A stretch of 43,021 nucleotides of DNA from JALYJG01 sp033763555 (GCA_033763555.1 JANRKK010000007.1:1-43021); one strand, 5' to 3'. Counted from the first letter of the stretch, positions 15,455-23,730 are shown. A program made the numbers and translations. Notes: generated by a model from the sequence alone, not told the origin.

Positions 15455-16021
15455 TTACAGGCTCGGCTGAAACCGCATGCGCTGATGGCGGGTCAGATAG
15501 TCTTCCATTCTTGAGATTTGCGGGCCATGAAAGGAATTCGCCTTTCTTTCAATGGCGGCAAGCATGTTTTGTGGCAGCGCGTATAATTGCTGTCTGCGCA
15601 TGAAAACCGAAACCAGAGGGTCGCAATCCCCAAAGCCGCTAAATTTCCACGCGGCGCAACCAATGGCATGGGCCTGGCGCAGCCGATCTTCATCTGCGTC
15701 AATAACGATACAGCGGTTAGATAGAAATCCTTGCTTATGGGCAAGAGCCTTATAATCAATTGCCGTGCGGTAATTTATTTCTGCCTCAATCACAGGCCAT
15801 TGTTTCGCACAAACTTTTTGATTGTACAGCAACCCTGTGACGCTCGGCCTGTCGAGATCCGTTATTACAAGAACGCGCAGGCATTGTTCGGTGAAAAAGC
15901 CAAGCAAACGTTGTGGATCGGGAATACGATGCAACACGCTGTCATGGTCAAGGATAACAAGGCCGACGGGAGAAGGTGATTTGCCTTCCATGTATTCGGC
16001 GGTTGAGGCGTGTTGAGGCAT
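15455..16021 (-). CDS. orphan HAD-like protein, long form
   Basis: 188 residues. The N-terminus GLVILDHDSVLHRIP has a DxDS motif after a hydrophobic strand. RVLVITDLDRPSV fits HAD motif II, and NRCIVIDADEDRLRQAHAIG fits the motif IV region (acidic pair, then helix to a Gly before a strand, CAAWKF). The central part is short, with no obvious cap. The C-terminus is basic and helical. The ATG is eight bases after the ECF sigma stop, with no Shine-Dalgarno of its own, so it is probably translationally coupled to the sigma factor. Substrate and even activity are uncertain because the motif spacing is unusual. Confidence 0.6.
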   Translation of the reverse strand: MPQHASTAEYMEGKSPSPVGLVILDHDSVLHRIPDPQRLLGFFTEQCLRVLVITDLDRPSVTGLLYNQKVCAKQWPVIEAEINYRTAIDYKALAHKQGFLSNRCIVIDADEDRLRQAHAIGCAAWKFSGFGDCDPLVSVFMRRQQLYALPQNMLAAIERKANSFHGPQISRMEDYLTRHQRMRFQPSL

Positions 16022-16029
16022 GGGTAAAT

Positions 16030-16608
16030 CTATGTATTAAGTTCAGAGTTGCTGTTCTTTGGTTTTTGCTTTCCTCTTCTGGAAACAAAGTAAGGCCCTC
16101 CGCAAGCGGCTTCTAGCTTTTGTCGTGCATGAAAAGCGCAAGATTTTACAGCTTGAGGAGACGCAGTCGCATGCCGCTCGCATATTTCATCTGTGGAATA
16201 GCCAAAAACATAATCTATAATCATCGCAGCACCGCGTGAATCCAGGCCGCATAATTTGACTATGACTTCTTTGAGCTGAACCTTTTCGTCAGGAGAGGAT
16301 TGCCGAGCCGTTAGAGCAGAATAATCTTCCAGCTTTTTAGCACGGCGATCGCGGCACAGCTCTTTTCTTTTTATACTTCTAAACATGTTATATATAGATT
16401 CTACAGCCCAATCTTGGAATTCATGCCCCTCTCGTTCTTCGTATTTTCCTTCTCCAACTTTTTTCCAAAGATGCGCGACAGCATTGGCGTAGAGTTCTTC
16501 ACCAGCATCCGCAGTTCTTGTTAGGCCAAAGGCATATCTCCGTAGAGCGGCCAATATGACAGGATTTTCAAAATAATGATCATAAGGCGTTGGCTGTCGT
16601 TGGGTCAT
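16030..16608 (-). CDS. ECF-type RNA polymerase sigma factor
   Basis: 192 residues. Sigma region 2 is recognisable across about 20-90: LTRTADAGEELYANAVAHLW, then FQDWAVESIYNMFRSIKRKE (the helix that opens and contacts the -10 element). Region 4 is clear near the C-terminus: FGYSTDEICERHATASPQAV followed by KSCAFHARQKLEAA, the DNA-binding helix-turn-helix. The spacer between them is long and charged. A basic Lys/Asn-rich tail ends the protein. No anti-sigma factor gene is next to it; instead two HAD-like proteins and a Cys-rich reading follow downstream. The region is A+T-richer than the surroundings. Confidence 0.8.
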   Translation of the reverse strand: MTQRQPTPYDHYFENPVILAALRRYAFGLTRTADAGEELYANAVAHLWKKVGEGKYEEREGHEFQDWAVESIYNMFRSIKRKELCRDRRAKKLEDYSALTARQSSPDEKVQLKEVIVKLCGLDSRGAAMIIDYVFGYSTDEICERHATASPQAVKSCAFHARQKLEAACGGPYFVSRRGKQKPKNSNSELNT

Positions 16609-16884
16609 GGGGCCTCAATATCAAACCTAAAATAGCAACGGCGCGTTCAAAGCAAAGAATGCATCATTTTTATCAAGAAAACGAACCGCAATCAATAAAG
16701 CAGGAGCGTAAACTTAAAGTTGCCCGGTCAATTATTAATCTGTGACACACTTCGTGCGGGCTCGAATTTGGAAAAACGGAAGAGGAAATCGTCGCTGCAC
16801 GGCGTGATTCTTGGTTAAAATCCCATGTTGCCTAACGCCGCGAAATCGCTAATCATAGGTTGATTCTTCTGCAAGGAGTTCCCT

Positions 16885-17304
16885 ATGCGCCGCTGGTTAA
16901 TGCCGTGTCTTGCCCTTGTCACTCTTGTTGCCTGTACATCAGGCGGCACCAGCATATCCGGCCAGACGGCCCAGTTTTGGCGCCCGATCAGCGAGCCCAA
17001 TCTGCAGATGTCGCTCGACAAGGCGCAGAAGAAACTGGATTTTGATCTCAGCCAGTGCCGCTGCAGCGTTTATCCCGCCAATATGTCACGGACCGATGCG
17101 GTTGAATTTCAGCCGGACAGGCAGCGCCTGGCGCAGACCAGCGTGACCATTACGCCGGATGAAGACGGCGATTGCGTGCAGCAACCGAGCCTGATCGTAT
17201 CCGAATGCATGCGTGGTCGCGGCTGGGAAGTCACCAACTGCTCAGGCCGCATGCCTCTGCCGGGCGGTGGTTCGCTCTGCGCGGGCTACGTCGTTACGCA
17301 ATAG
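16885..17304 (+). CDS. putative outer-membrane lipoprotein, function unknown
   Basis: 139 residues. A lipoprotein signal peptide is clear: MRRWLMPCLALVTLVACTSG, with lipobox LVAC and Cys17 as the lipidated residue. The mature part contains six more cysteines, including DLSQCRCSVYP, VSECMRGRGWEV and NCSGRM, and a segment ITPDEDGDCVQQ. The AAGGAG upstream and its ATG at 16885 fix the start. No family recognised. Plausibly a small envelope protein; neighbours give no functional clue. Confidence 0.8.
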   Translation: MRRWLMPCLALVTLVACTSGGTSISGQTAQFWRPISEPNLQMSLDKAQKKLDFDLSQCRCSVYPANMSRTDAVEFQPDRQRLAQTSVTITPDEDGDCVQQPSLIVSECMRGRGWEVTNCSGRMPLPGGGSLCAGYVVTQ

Positions 17305-17406
17305 CCCCTATCAGGCCCGGCTTCCGTTTTTCGCATCCCTTATGCTATAGCTCGCGCCCATTTTCATGTCCGCGCGGCGGGATAATAGTGAGGCGGAGAT
17401 AACATT

Positions 17407-18243
17407 ATGACATCGGCAAAAATGCTTTTCATCGGCGGCGGCAAAATGGGCAGCGCTTTGGTGCGCGGCATTTTGGGACACGCAAAGCCGATAGCGAAGC
17501 CTTCGGACATTTGCGTGATTGAGCCTTATCCGCCGGAAGGCGGTTTGCAGCTTCCCGCAGGCGTGGTCTGCCTTCTATCCGCGGATAAAATTGCGGTGGA
17601 TTTTCACCCCGACCTTATTCTCATTGCCGTCAAGCCGCAGCAGATGGCAGCTGTCCTGCCTGTTTACGCGCGTTTTACAAAAAGCCTGTTCGTTTCCATC
17701 GCCGCGGGCATGACCCTTGGCAATCTGGAAGGATTTCTCGGTGGCGCTGATTACGCCGTTGTGCGCGTGATGCCAAACCTGCCCGCCAGCATCGGCATAG
17801 GCGCCAGCGTAGGCGTTGCCAATAAAAATGTCAGCGCCGCGCAGCGTGATCTTTGCCATCGCCTTCTGGAATCCGTCGGCACGATGGACTGGATTGAGGA
17901 TGAAAGTCTGATGGATGTTGTGACGGCCATATCAGGCAGCGGCCCCGCCTATGTGGCCGATTTGTGTGCTGTTCTGGAAGAACTTGCGAAGGAAAACGGC
18001 CTTCCAGCGGATTTGGCCAAAAGATTGGCGCGTCAGACCGTGATCGGTACGGCAAGATTTATGGATGAGTCCGGGATTGATGCGCATGAACTGCGCCGCG
18101 CGGTCGCCAGTCCCGGCGGTACAACCGAAGCAGCTCTCGAAGTTCTTCTCGATCCGGAAACGGGCGCAAAGCCTGTCATGAGTCGTGCGATAAGAGCAGC
18201 AATTGCGCGTGGTCAGAAATTAGCCAAGCCGCGTCAAGGGTAA
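17407..18243 (+). CDS. proC: pyrroline-5-carboxylate reductase
   Basis: 278 residues. Final step of proline biosynthesis: reduces 1-pyrroline-5-carboxylate with NAD(P)H. The N-terminal Rossmann motif is FIGGGKMGSALVRGI. VVRVMPNLPASIGIGAS, the SGSGPAYVADL segment and the C-terminal RRAVASPGGTTEAALEVL are typical of ProC, and the length matches the family. The ATG is at 17407 after a weak GGAG. About 46 bases downstream a TetR-type gene starts in the same direction. Confidence 0.95.
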   Translation: MTSAKMLFIGGGKMGSALVRGILGHAKPIAKPSDICVIEPYPPEGGLQLPAGVVCLLSADKIAVDFHPDLILIAVKPQQMAAVLPVYARFTKSLFVSIAAGMTLGNLEGFLGGADYAVVRVMPNLPASIGIGASVGVANKNVSAAQRDLCHRLLESVGTMDWIEDESLMDVVTAISGSGPAYVADLCAVLEELAKENGLPADLAKRLARQTVIGTARFMDESGIDAHELRRAVASPGGTTEAALEVLLDPETGAKPVMSRAIRAAIARGQKLAKPRQG

Positions 18244-18289
18244 TCCGCCCCAGTGGCTGCGGTGATATAAAAAATGCTATAATCGTCGC

Positions 18290-18877
18290 ATGCCGAAAAA
18301 AGCCACAACGAACATAGAAAAAAAACTCACCGATGCAGCGCTGAAGCTGGCCGCGCGGCGCGAATGGAATTTGCTGACGCTTGAGGAAATCGCCCGTACA
18401 GCAAAACTTCCGCTGGCACAGGTGAAAAAACTTTTTCCTGGCACCGACGCCATTCTGCCCGCGATTGTAGGGTCTATGGACGCCCAAACAGCCGCTGCTT
18501 TCGGTAAAGCGGGGCCACAGGGCGCGCCGCATGACCGTTTGTTTGAGGTGATGATGGCGCGCTTCGATGCCTTGCAGGAACATCGCCGCGCTATCCTCGG
18601 CATTATAGCTTCGGCGCGGCGTAATCCAAAGCTGGCGCGCCCGCTTCTGCCTGCGCAGCTTCAGGCCATGGAAAAAATGCTCACCCTTGCCCGGCTGAAG
18701 CCCGGCGGTCCGGCGGCGCCATTGGCTGCCGCAGGGCTTTTGGCCGTGTACGCTTTCGCGCTGTGCTCCTGGCGGGGAGATAACTCCTCCGATATGGCCA
18801 AAACCATGGCAGCGCTCGACCGGGCGCTTCGCCATGCCGGAAAAGCCGCTGAAATTTTATTTCGTGCAGTAAAATAA
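18290..18877 (+). CDS. TetR-family transcriptional regulator
   Basis: 195 residues. N-terminal TetR helix-turn-helix: LTDAALKLAARREWNLLTLE then EIARTAKLPLAQVKKLFPGT. The C-terminal ligand domain is helical with no recognisable subfamily signature (LFEVMMARFDALQEHRRAIL). The bases right after its stop (18882-18899) form an inverted repeat, and the next gene is a phasin, so it may regulate that gene, although this is inference. It could equally control proC or itself. Confidence 0.85.
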   Translation: MPKKATTNIEKKLTDAALKLAARREWNLLTLEEIARTAKLPLAQVKKLFPGTDAILPAIVGSMDAQTAAAFGKAGPQGAPHDRLFEVMMARFDALQEHRRAILGIIASARRNPKLARPLLPAQLQAMEKMLTLARLKPGGPAAPLAAAGLLAVYAFALCSWRGDNSSDMAKTMAALDRALRHAGKAAEILFRAVK

Positions 18878-18881
18878 AGCC

Positions 18882-18899
18882 TGCACACGTTATTGTGCA
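18882..18899. promoter_or_regulatory. inverted repeat upstream of the phasin gene
   Basis: TGCACA (18882-18887) and TGTGCA (18894-18899) form perfect inverted arms around a six-base spacer. TGTGCACAGCACA extends past the right arm. TGC/GCA-rich palindromes are the type of site bound by PhaR repressors of phasin genes in other Alphaproteobacteria, and dyads of this size also suit TetR dimers. It is about 120 bases ahead of the phasin start and five bases after the TetR stop. Binding is not proven. Confidence 0.4.
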
Positions 18900-19016
18900 C
18901 AGCACAAAAAAGGAGTGACAAAAGAAGGGCAAGGAGTCATATATTAACCCTTGTCCACTGGATGGGGCGCTAGCCCCTTGGACTGTGAGAGTTTTGCTCG
19001 AACCGCGAGGGATACA

Positions 19017-19475
19017 ATGTCCAGACCCGCCTCCAACCCCTTCCTTGAATCCGACTTCGGCAAGCTCATGGATATGTCCAAAATTATGGGCGAATTCAAA
19101 ATCCCCAGTTTCAATATGGAAGCCGTTTTCGCGGCTGCCCGCCGCAATATCGAGGTTGCCGCTGCTGTCAACCAGGCCGCTTTTGAGACCGCACAGCTCA
19201 TCGCCCGTCGCCAGGCCGAATGGATGCGTCAGGGCTTTGAGGAAAGCGCTAGCCTGATGAACGCCGTCATCGCCACCCCGTCGCCCGAGGAAAAGGTCAT
19301 CCGTCAGGCCGAAGCCTCCAAGGCCGCCATGGAAAAATGCATGGCAAATATGCGCGACATCGCCGAAACCATCAGCCGCTGCCAGACCCAGACGATGGAG
19401 ACAGTCAGCAACCGCATGGCTGAAAGTGTGGAAGAATTGCGCGGAATCATCCGCAACGGCAACGCCGCCGCCTGA
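19017..19475 (+). CDS. phasin (polyhydroxyalkanoate granule-associated protein)
   Basis: 152 residues, an extended amphipathic helical protein. The Phasin_2 pattern is visible: NIEVAAAVNQAAFETAQLIA followed by RRQAEWMRQGFEE, then long helices with KVIRQAEASKAAMEKCMANM and QTMETVSNRMAESVEELRGI. Phasins coat PHB granules and control their size. The start ATG at 19017 follows GAGG; an in-frame ATG at 18951 belongs to a low-quality extension. A clean terminator lies 26 bases downstream, so it is monocistronic. Linked by function to phaA-phaB at 8713-10614. Confidence 0.88.
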   Translation: MSRPASNPFLESDFGKLMDMSKIMGEFKIPSFNMEAVFAAARRNIEVAAAVNQAAFETAQLIARRQAEWMRQGFEESASLMNAVIATPSPEEKVIRQAEASKAAMEKCMANMRDIAETISRCQTQTMETVSNRMAESVEELRGIIRNGNAAA

Positions 19476-19500
19476 TCCGGACGCCGTTTCCAAAGAATAA

Positions 19501-19527
19501 GGCGCGGGTCTTCCCCGCGCCTTTTTT
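19501..19527 (+). terminator. rho-independent terminator of the phasin gene
   Basis: GGCGCGGG (19501-19508), loop TCTTC, CCCGCGCC (19514-19521), then six T (19522-19527). A perfect eight-pair stem directly after the phasin gene. Confidence 0.9.
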
Positions 19528-19569
19528 GTATGCTTGAGTGGAAGCCAATCGTTTTGCGAGAGCTTTTCC

Positions 19570-20526
19570 ATGAAAAACTATATTCTTTTAGCGGCTTGTT
19601 TGGTTTTAGCCTGGCCAAGCCATGCACACTCTAGCGAAGAATATGCGTTTATACTCAAAAGCCGTGGCAACCCCTACTGGACGGCTGTGGTCGACGGTAT
19701 TCAAGAAACCGCCAAGGCCCATAACGTTCAGGCAATTATTCATCAGCTTGAAAATGACCGCGCAGCGGAAGAACAGCTTAACACCTGCATGTCGGTGATT
19801 GAGCGCAAGCCTAAACTTCTGGCCCTCAGCGCTGTAACTCCGGCTGTCGGTTTGCAATGTCTGAAAAAAGCTGCAGCGGATGGGATTGCTGTTGCCGACA
19901 TGGACGCCAATATATCGGTGGCAGATGCCAAGGCCGAAGGTATTTTTTTGGCCTATTCCGTTGGCTCGGATAATTTTCTCATTGGGGAAAAAGCCGCGCA
20001 ATATGTTAAAGAAATTACCTCGAGCGCCAAACTTAAAGTTTTTGTACTGGAAGGCGCTGCAGGAAGCATTCCTGGCCAAAAGCGCGCTGACGGATTTCGT
20101 GCGATGCTGAAAAAACTTATTCCTGCGGTGAATATCACCTCTCTTTCGGCAGAATGGGACCGACTTAAAGCCTTGAATGCGACTACCGATCTTCTTCAGC
20201 GTATGCCTGATGTTGGGGTGATATATGCCGCCAACGACATGATGGCGCTAGGCGCGGCTGAAGCCGTGCGGAGCGTCGGAAAGATGGAACAGATCAAGGT
20301 GATCGGTGTTGATGGCATTGCCGATGCCCGCAAGGCCGTTCAGGAAGGCCGCCTGACCGCATCGGTGGCCCAGCTTCCTTACCTGATCGGCAAGCGGGCA
20401 GTAGAACTCGGCATCGAAGCGGTCAAAACAGGCAAAACGGGCGTTACCGAAATCACAGCGACCCCGGTGTTGGACAAACCCATGCTGGAAGCCAAGAAAG
20501 ATCCTCTGTTGCAATATGTTCGCTAG
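19570..20526 (+). CDS. sugar ABC transporter, periplasmic binding protein (RbsB/FrcB-like)
   Basis: 318 residues. Signal peptide MKNYILLAACLVLAWPSHAH with probable cleavage after SHA. Periplasmic binding type-4 features: FILKSRGNPYWTAVVDGIQE, QLENDRAAEEQLNTCMSVIE, GAAGSIPGQKRADGFRAML and GVIYAANDMMALGAAEAV, then IKVIGVDGIADARKAV. Such proteins bind pentoses, hexoses or inositol. The start ATG at 19570 fits the signal peptide. It overlaps the permease start by 11 bases. The binding protein-permease-ATPase order matches frcBCA of rhizobia. Confidence 0.92.
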   Translation: MKNYILLAACLVLAWPSHAHSSEEYAFILKSRGNPYWTAVVDGIQETAKAHNVQAIIHQLENDRAAEEQLNTCMSVIERKPKLLALSAVTPAVGLQCLKKAAADGIAVADMDANISVADAKAEGIFLAYSVGSDNFLIGEKAAQYVKEITSSAKLKVFVLEGAAGSIPGQKRADGFRAMLKKLIPAVNITSLSAEWDRLKALNATTDLLQRMPDVGVIYAANDMMALGAAEAVRSVGKMEQIKVIGVDGIADARKAVQEGRLTASVAQLPYLIGKRAVELGIEAVKTGKTGVTEITATPVLDKPMLEAKKDPLLQYVR

Positions 20527-21466
20527 GTTTTTTTCAAACAATCCGGCGCGGCTTTATCTTTTCCAGTGCCTGCTGTTTCTGGCGGTGCTGGTTCTGGCAT
20601 TCGCCTGCGCGTCGCCGTTTTTTCTTAGCGCCAGCAATATTGGCAATATCCTGACAGCCAGTGCTGTGATTGGCCTGATGGCGCTGGGTGCGACCTTCGT
20701 TATCGGCTCAGGCGGTATTGATCTGTCATCGGCATCGGTCATGGCTCTGAGTGGCACCTTGTGCGCATGGACTTTGCAGAAAATATCCGCGCCGCCAGCA
20801 CTGGCAGTTCTTGTCGGTCTTGGTGCGGGCACCGCTTGCGGTTTTTTAACGGGCTGGCTGATCAATGTGACGCGCGCACCAAGTTTCATCGTTACACTGG
20901 GCATCATGAGTGTTGTACGCGCGGCGGCCTATATTATTTCTGACGGCATGCCGATTTATGGCTTGCCAGAAAATGTAACCGCCGCCGGGCAGGGCGATAT
21001 ATTGGGTATTCCCGCTCCCATTCTTCTATTATGCGCGGCGGCTGTTCTTGCCTATGTGATTTTGACACAAACCCGTTTTGGCCTGCACAGTCTTCTTGCC
21101 GGAGACAGCGTTTTTGCCGCGCATGCAGCAGGTATTTCCTTGTCCCGGCTGCGGTTGAAGATCTATACGCTGGCAGGATTTTTTTCGGGTCTGGCCGGGC
21201 TGGTTTTTATGACACGCACCAACTCCGGCGATCCATCCGCCGGGATGGGGTACGAGCTTATTGCCATCACCGCCGTCATTCTCGGCGGTGCCAATTTGTT
21301 TGGTGGCCGCGCCTCGATCTTGGGAACGGTTCTTGGGTTTCTATGCCTTGGCGTTCTGCAGAACGGCCTTAATTTGCTGGCCGTCAGCACCTACTACCAG
21401 ATTTTATTTGTAGGCGTCGTGCTGCTGGCGGCGGCGTTTCTGTCCCGCGCGGAAAATAGATTATGA
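20516..21466 (+). CDS. sugar ABC transporter permease (RbsC/FrcC-like)
   Basis: 316 residues with about nine or ten hydrophobic segments, in the CUT2 (branched-chain permease-like) family. Signatures: FLSASNIGNILTASAVIGLM then ALGATFVIGSGGIDLSSASV, FIVTLGIMSVVRAAAYI, AAHAAGISLSRLRLKIYTLA (the EAA-like cytoplasmic loop) and ELIAITAVILGGANLFGGRA. Forms the membrane pore with the upstream binding protein. The start ATG at 20516 lies inside the end of the binding-protein gene, and the stop overlaps the ATPase start by four bases, so all three are one operon. Confidence 0.93.
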   Translation: MFARFFSNNPARLYLFQCLLFLAVLVLAFACASPFFLSASNIGNILTASAVIGLMALGATFVIGSGGIDLSSASVMALSGTLCAWTLQKISAPPALAVLVGLGAGTACGFLTGWLINVTRAPSFIVTLGIMSVVRAAAYIISDGMPIYGLPENVTAAGQGDILGIPAPILLLCAAAVLAYVILTQTRFGLHSLLAGDSVFAAHAAGISLSRLRLKIYTLAGFFSGLAGLVFMTRTNSGDPSAGMGYELIAITAVILGGANLFGGRASILGTVLGFLCLGVLQNGLNLLAVSTYYQILFVGVVLLAAAFLSRAENRL

Positions 21467-22179
21467 GCGGACTGCAACTCAGAAATCTCAGCAAAAGCTT
21501 CGGCCATATCGAGGCTTTGAAGGACATATAAGCGGATTTCCGCGCAGGCGAAGTCACCGCTATCGTTGGTGACAATGGCGCAGGAAAATCGACACTCCTC
21601 AAATTGATGGCCGGGGTTCACCAACCGGATGCAGGTGACATTCTTCTGGATCATATGAGCCTCACAGGATGCTCTGCTGCTCTTCATCGCGACCGCGGCA
21701 TCGAAATGGTGTATCAGGATCTGGCGCTTGCCCGGCAGCATGATGTCGTCGCCAATCTTTTTATGGGCCGCGAGCTGAGTTGTTTTGGCTTTCTGGCGCG
21801 ACGGCACATGGCGCAGCAGGCCGCCGAACAGCTGGGTCTGCTTGGCATTCAAATTCCCGATCTAAGGGTTCCGGCAGGGTTTTTATCGGGTGGCCAGCAG
21901 CAGGCTATCGCCATTGCCCGCGCTGTGCTTTTCGATCCCCGGGTTCTTTTGCTGGACGAACCGACTGCAGCGCTGGCCGCGCGCGAGGTGCTTCAGATTC
22001 TCGATTTGATACGTCAGGAAAAGGAACGCGGCCGCATGGTTATTCTGGTCAGCCATCGGCTTAACGACGTCTTTGCCGTCGCCGACCGCATTTTGGTCAT
22101 GAAGCAGGGGCGTATAATCCACGACGATGCGGCTAAAGCCACATCGTTGGAACAGACCGTCGAACGGATTGTCAGCTAG
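21463..22179 (+). pseudogene. sugar ABC transporter ATPase (FrcA-like) interrupted by in-frame TAA
   Basis: Would be a 238-residue single-domain CUT2 ATPase. The frame starts at the ATG overlapping the permease stop (ATGA) and reads MSGLQLRNLSKSFGHIEALK DI, then TAA at 21529-21531, then continues in the same frame as ADFRAGEVTAIVGDNGAGKS. Everything after the stop is conserved: Walker A GDNGAGKST, signature LSGGQQQAIAIARAV, Walker B VLLLDEPTAAL, and the switch His in LVSHRLND. No ATG, GTG or TTG occurs between the TAA and Walker A; the first restart (TTG/ATG near 21604) would lose the P-loop. A TCA-to-TAA change would explain it, since serine is common there. Either a recent loss, a sequencing error, or stop readthrough. 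Confidence 0.8.
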
Positions 22180-22181
22180 GT

Positions 22182-22502
22182 TTACTCCGCGCCGACGCGG
22201 GGGCGTTCTTCGGCGGGGCGATATTCCTGCATGCGCGTGGCGCGAAGGCCGTTCAGCCCGTGATGGTCGAGCAGATCCTGCCAAGCCTTGAATTCTTCTT
22301 CCGACAGGCTGTAGCGCTTGCAGGCTTCGTCGAACGTCAGCAGGCCGCTGCGCACCGCGGCGACCACTTGTGCCTTGCGGCGCATGACCCAGCGCCGGGT
22401 TTCCGGCGGCGGCAGGCGGTCCATTTCTTTTTGGCGGCTTGAGATGCGGACGATTTTGACGTCTTCGCCAGGCGGCCGGAAGCTTCCTGATGCATGCGAC
22501 AT
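22182..22502 (-). CDS. sciP: CtrA inhibitor SciP (DUF1153)
   Basis: 106 residues. SciP is a small helix-turn-helix protein that, in Caulobacter, prevents CtrA from activating its promoters in G1-type cells. The DUF1153 features are clear: FRPPGEDVKIVRISSRQKEM, LPPPETRRWVMRRKAQVVAA and LLTFDEACKRYSLSEEEFKA then WQDLLDHHGLNGLRATRMQE. The start ATG at 22502 gives the conserved MSHASGSF-type beginning; nine more upstream codons exist but are not family-like. It is convergent with the broken ATPase gene (two bases apart). It probably relates functionally to the CtrA box ahead of the flagellin. Confidence 0.92.
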   Translation of the reverse strand: MSHASGSFRPPGEDVKIVRISSRQKEMDRLPPPETRRWVMRRKAQVVAAVRSGLLTFDEACKRYSLSEEEFKAWQDLLDHHGLNGLRATRMQEYRPAEERPRVGAE

Positions 22503-22779
22503 GGTATGGCTCCACAAAAATACAGTCACTTTGAAATGTGCCGTTAAGGTAAACCCGCGCCGCTTAAAATCTGGCTAATCCGTATGGTTAATTTTCGTTG
22601 ATTTTTGACGCGCACCAAATTGGGCCGTAAAAACAAGGCGTTGCGGGGCAGGAATGGCCGGGCAGGTTTTGTGCGTTGCGGGCAAGTAAGCTTAATGGGA
22701 GAGGTCAAAATAGGCTGATTTTCGAGACCGTCTTCATCTTAAGAACAGAAAAATATCCGTTTGATGATTATGGCTGCGA

Positions 22780-23160
22780 TTAAGGAGCCCGGAATTTATA
22801 GAGAACTCTTACTGGTTTTTTTGAGGAGCTTTGCGCTCGGTTGCCAATTTCATGAAAGACCTTAGGGTGATGTTCATACGCTTCGAGCGTACCTGGATAA
22901 GGGCCATGGCGTTTCCCATGTTCCCGGACAAATACCTCTCTTTGAGCCTGTTTCATTGTGACCATATAGGCGACCGCGGCAACAACAACTTCTACTGGTG
23001 TCGGCCGGGCGTTCTTGACTAAAGTTTCCGAGGAAACAAAGCGGCCAGATTTTCTTGCCACGCTGATGGCATCGACAAGAGGTTTGAATTGTTTTTTCTT
23101 AAGGCCAGTCATTCTTACGGCCTCTAAGATATCGCCGTCACTGGAGGGATGAGGGGGCAT
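22780..23160 (-). CDS. orphan protein A of a paralogous pair
   Basis: 126 residues, not recognised. GGAG lies seven bases ahead of the ATG at 23160; the longer readings from TTG/ATG at 23175/23172 lack this spacing. The core pattern is ARKSGRFVSSETLVKNARPT, PVEVVVAAVAYMVT and REVFVREHGKRHGPYPG. The same layout recurs in the 121-residue protein encoded just upstream (see 23283-23648), so the two are diverged duplicates. Mostly charged and soluble, no signal peptide or membrane segment. The area is A+T-richer than surrounding housekeeping genes. Confidence 0.6.
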   Translation of the reverse strand: MPPHPSSDGDILEAVRMTGLKKKQFKPLVDAISVARKSGRFVSSETLVKNARPTPVEVVVAAVAYMVTMKQAQREVFVREHGKRHGPYPGTLEAYEHHPKVFHEIGNRAQSSSKKPVRVLYKFRAP

Positions 23161-23282
23161 GAGTAACTCCATCAAATTAAGTCCGATGCAAAAAGGCTAA
23201 GAAAGCATTTTACTTTTGTCAATCAATCCTGCTCAGTAAGTCAACATACAGCGCGCCACTGCTGTTGGGTTGTGTTGGAATA

Positions 23283-23648
23283 TCAGGGTTGCGGTTGCGT
23301 AAAGCTGCATCGAAACCATATTTTTGCTGGATCAACATTCAGCTTCGTAATTTTATCGGAGGAATAAGGGCCACCCGTTATTTTCTTGCCCTCGCGCACA
23401 AAAACTTCTTCGTGCATCACGCCCCTTGTTAACAGTTCGGCGATTACGCAAGCAACAGCGGCAGCAGAAGCAGGCTTCGAGCGATCCATAAGCCCATCCA
23501 TCCAGACGGGCTTTCCTGATCGCTTGGCTCTCTGGAAAGTACTCCGAATAGCCTTTCGCCAACCCCTGCGTTCTTTTTTAGCTTTGGGGCTGAGAGTTTT
23601 GAAAACTTCAGTTAACGCCGCATCTAACGTGCCAGCATTCAAAGCCAT
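23283..23648 (-). CDS. orphan protein B of a paralogous pair
   Basis: 121 residues, unknown. AAGGAG is seven bases before the ATG at 23648. The N-terminal half is very basic (KTLSPKAKKERRGWRKAIRS). The shared region reads RAKRSGKPVWMDGLMDRSKP then ASAAAVACVIAELLTRGV and HEEVFVREGKKITGGPYSSD, matching protein A by R-K/S-G, an L-K/M-D/N spacing before a Pro, a hydrophobic helix, and EVFVRE-x-GK-x-x-GPY. It precedes protein A by 122 bases on the same strand, so they may be co-transcribed. No function can be proposed. Confidence 0.6.
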   Translation of the reverse strand: MALNAGTLDAALTEVFKTLSPKAKKERRGWRKAIRSTFQRAKRSGKPVWMDGLMDRSKPASAAAVACVIAELLTRGVMHEEVFVREGKKITGGPYSSDKITKLNVDPAKIWFRCSFTQPQP

Positions 23649-23730
23649 ATAAAAACTCCTTGTTCAGAAAGACTGAAAGGGAAATAGAAGTCTAGGCAAA
23701 ATTGATTATTCTGTCCACACCGTGGAGTAA

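Noticed and set aside
22503..22779. CtrA box upstream of sciP
   Set aside because: TTAA half sites occur, but none is paired at the seven-base spacing.
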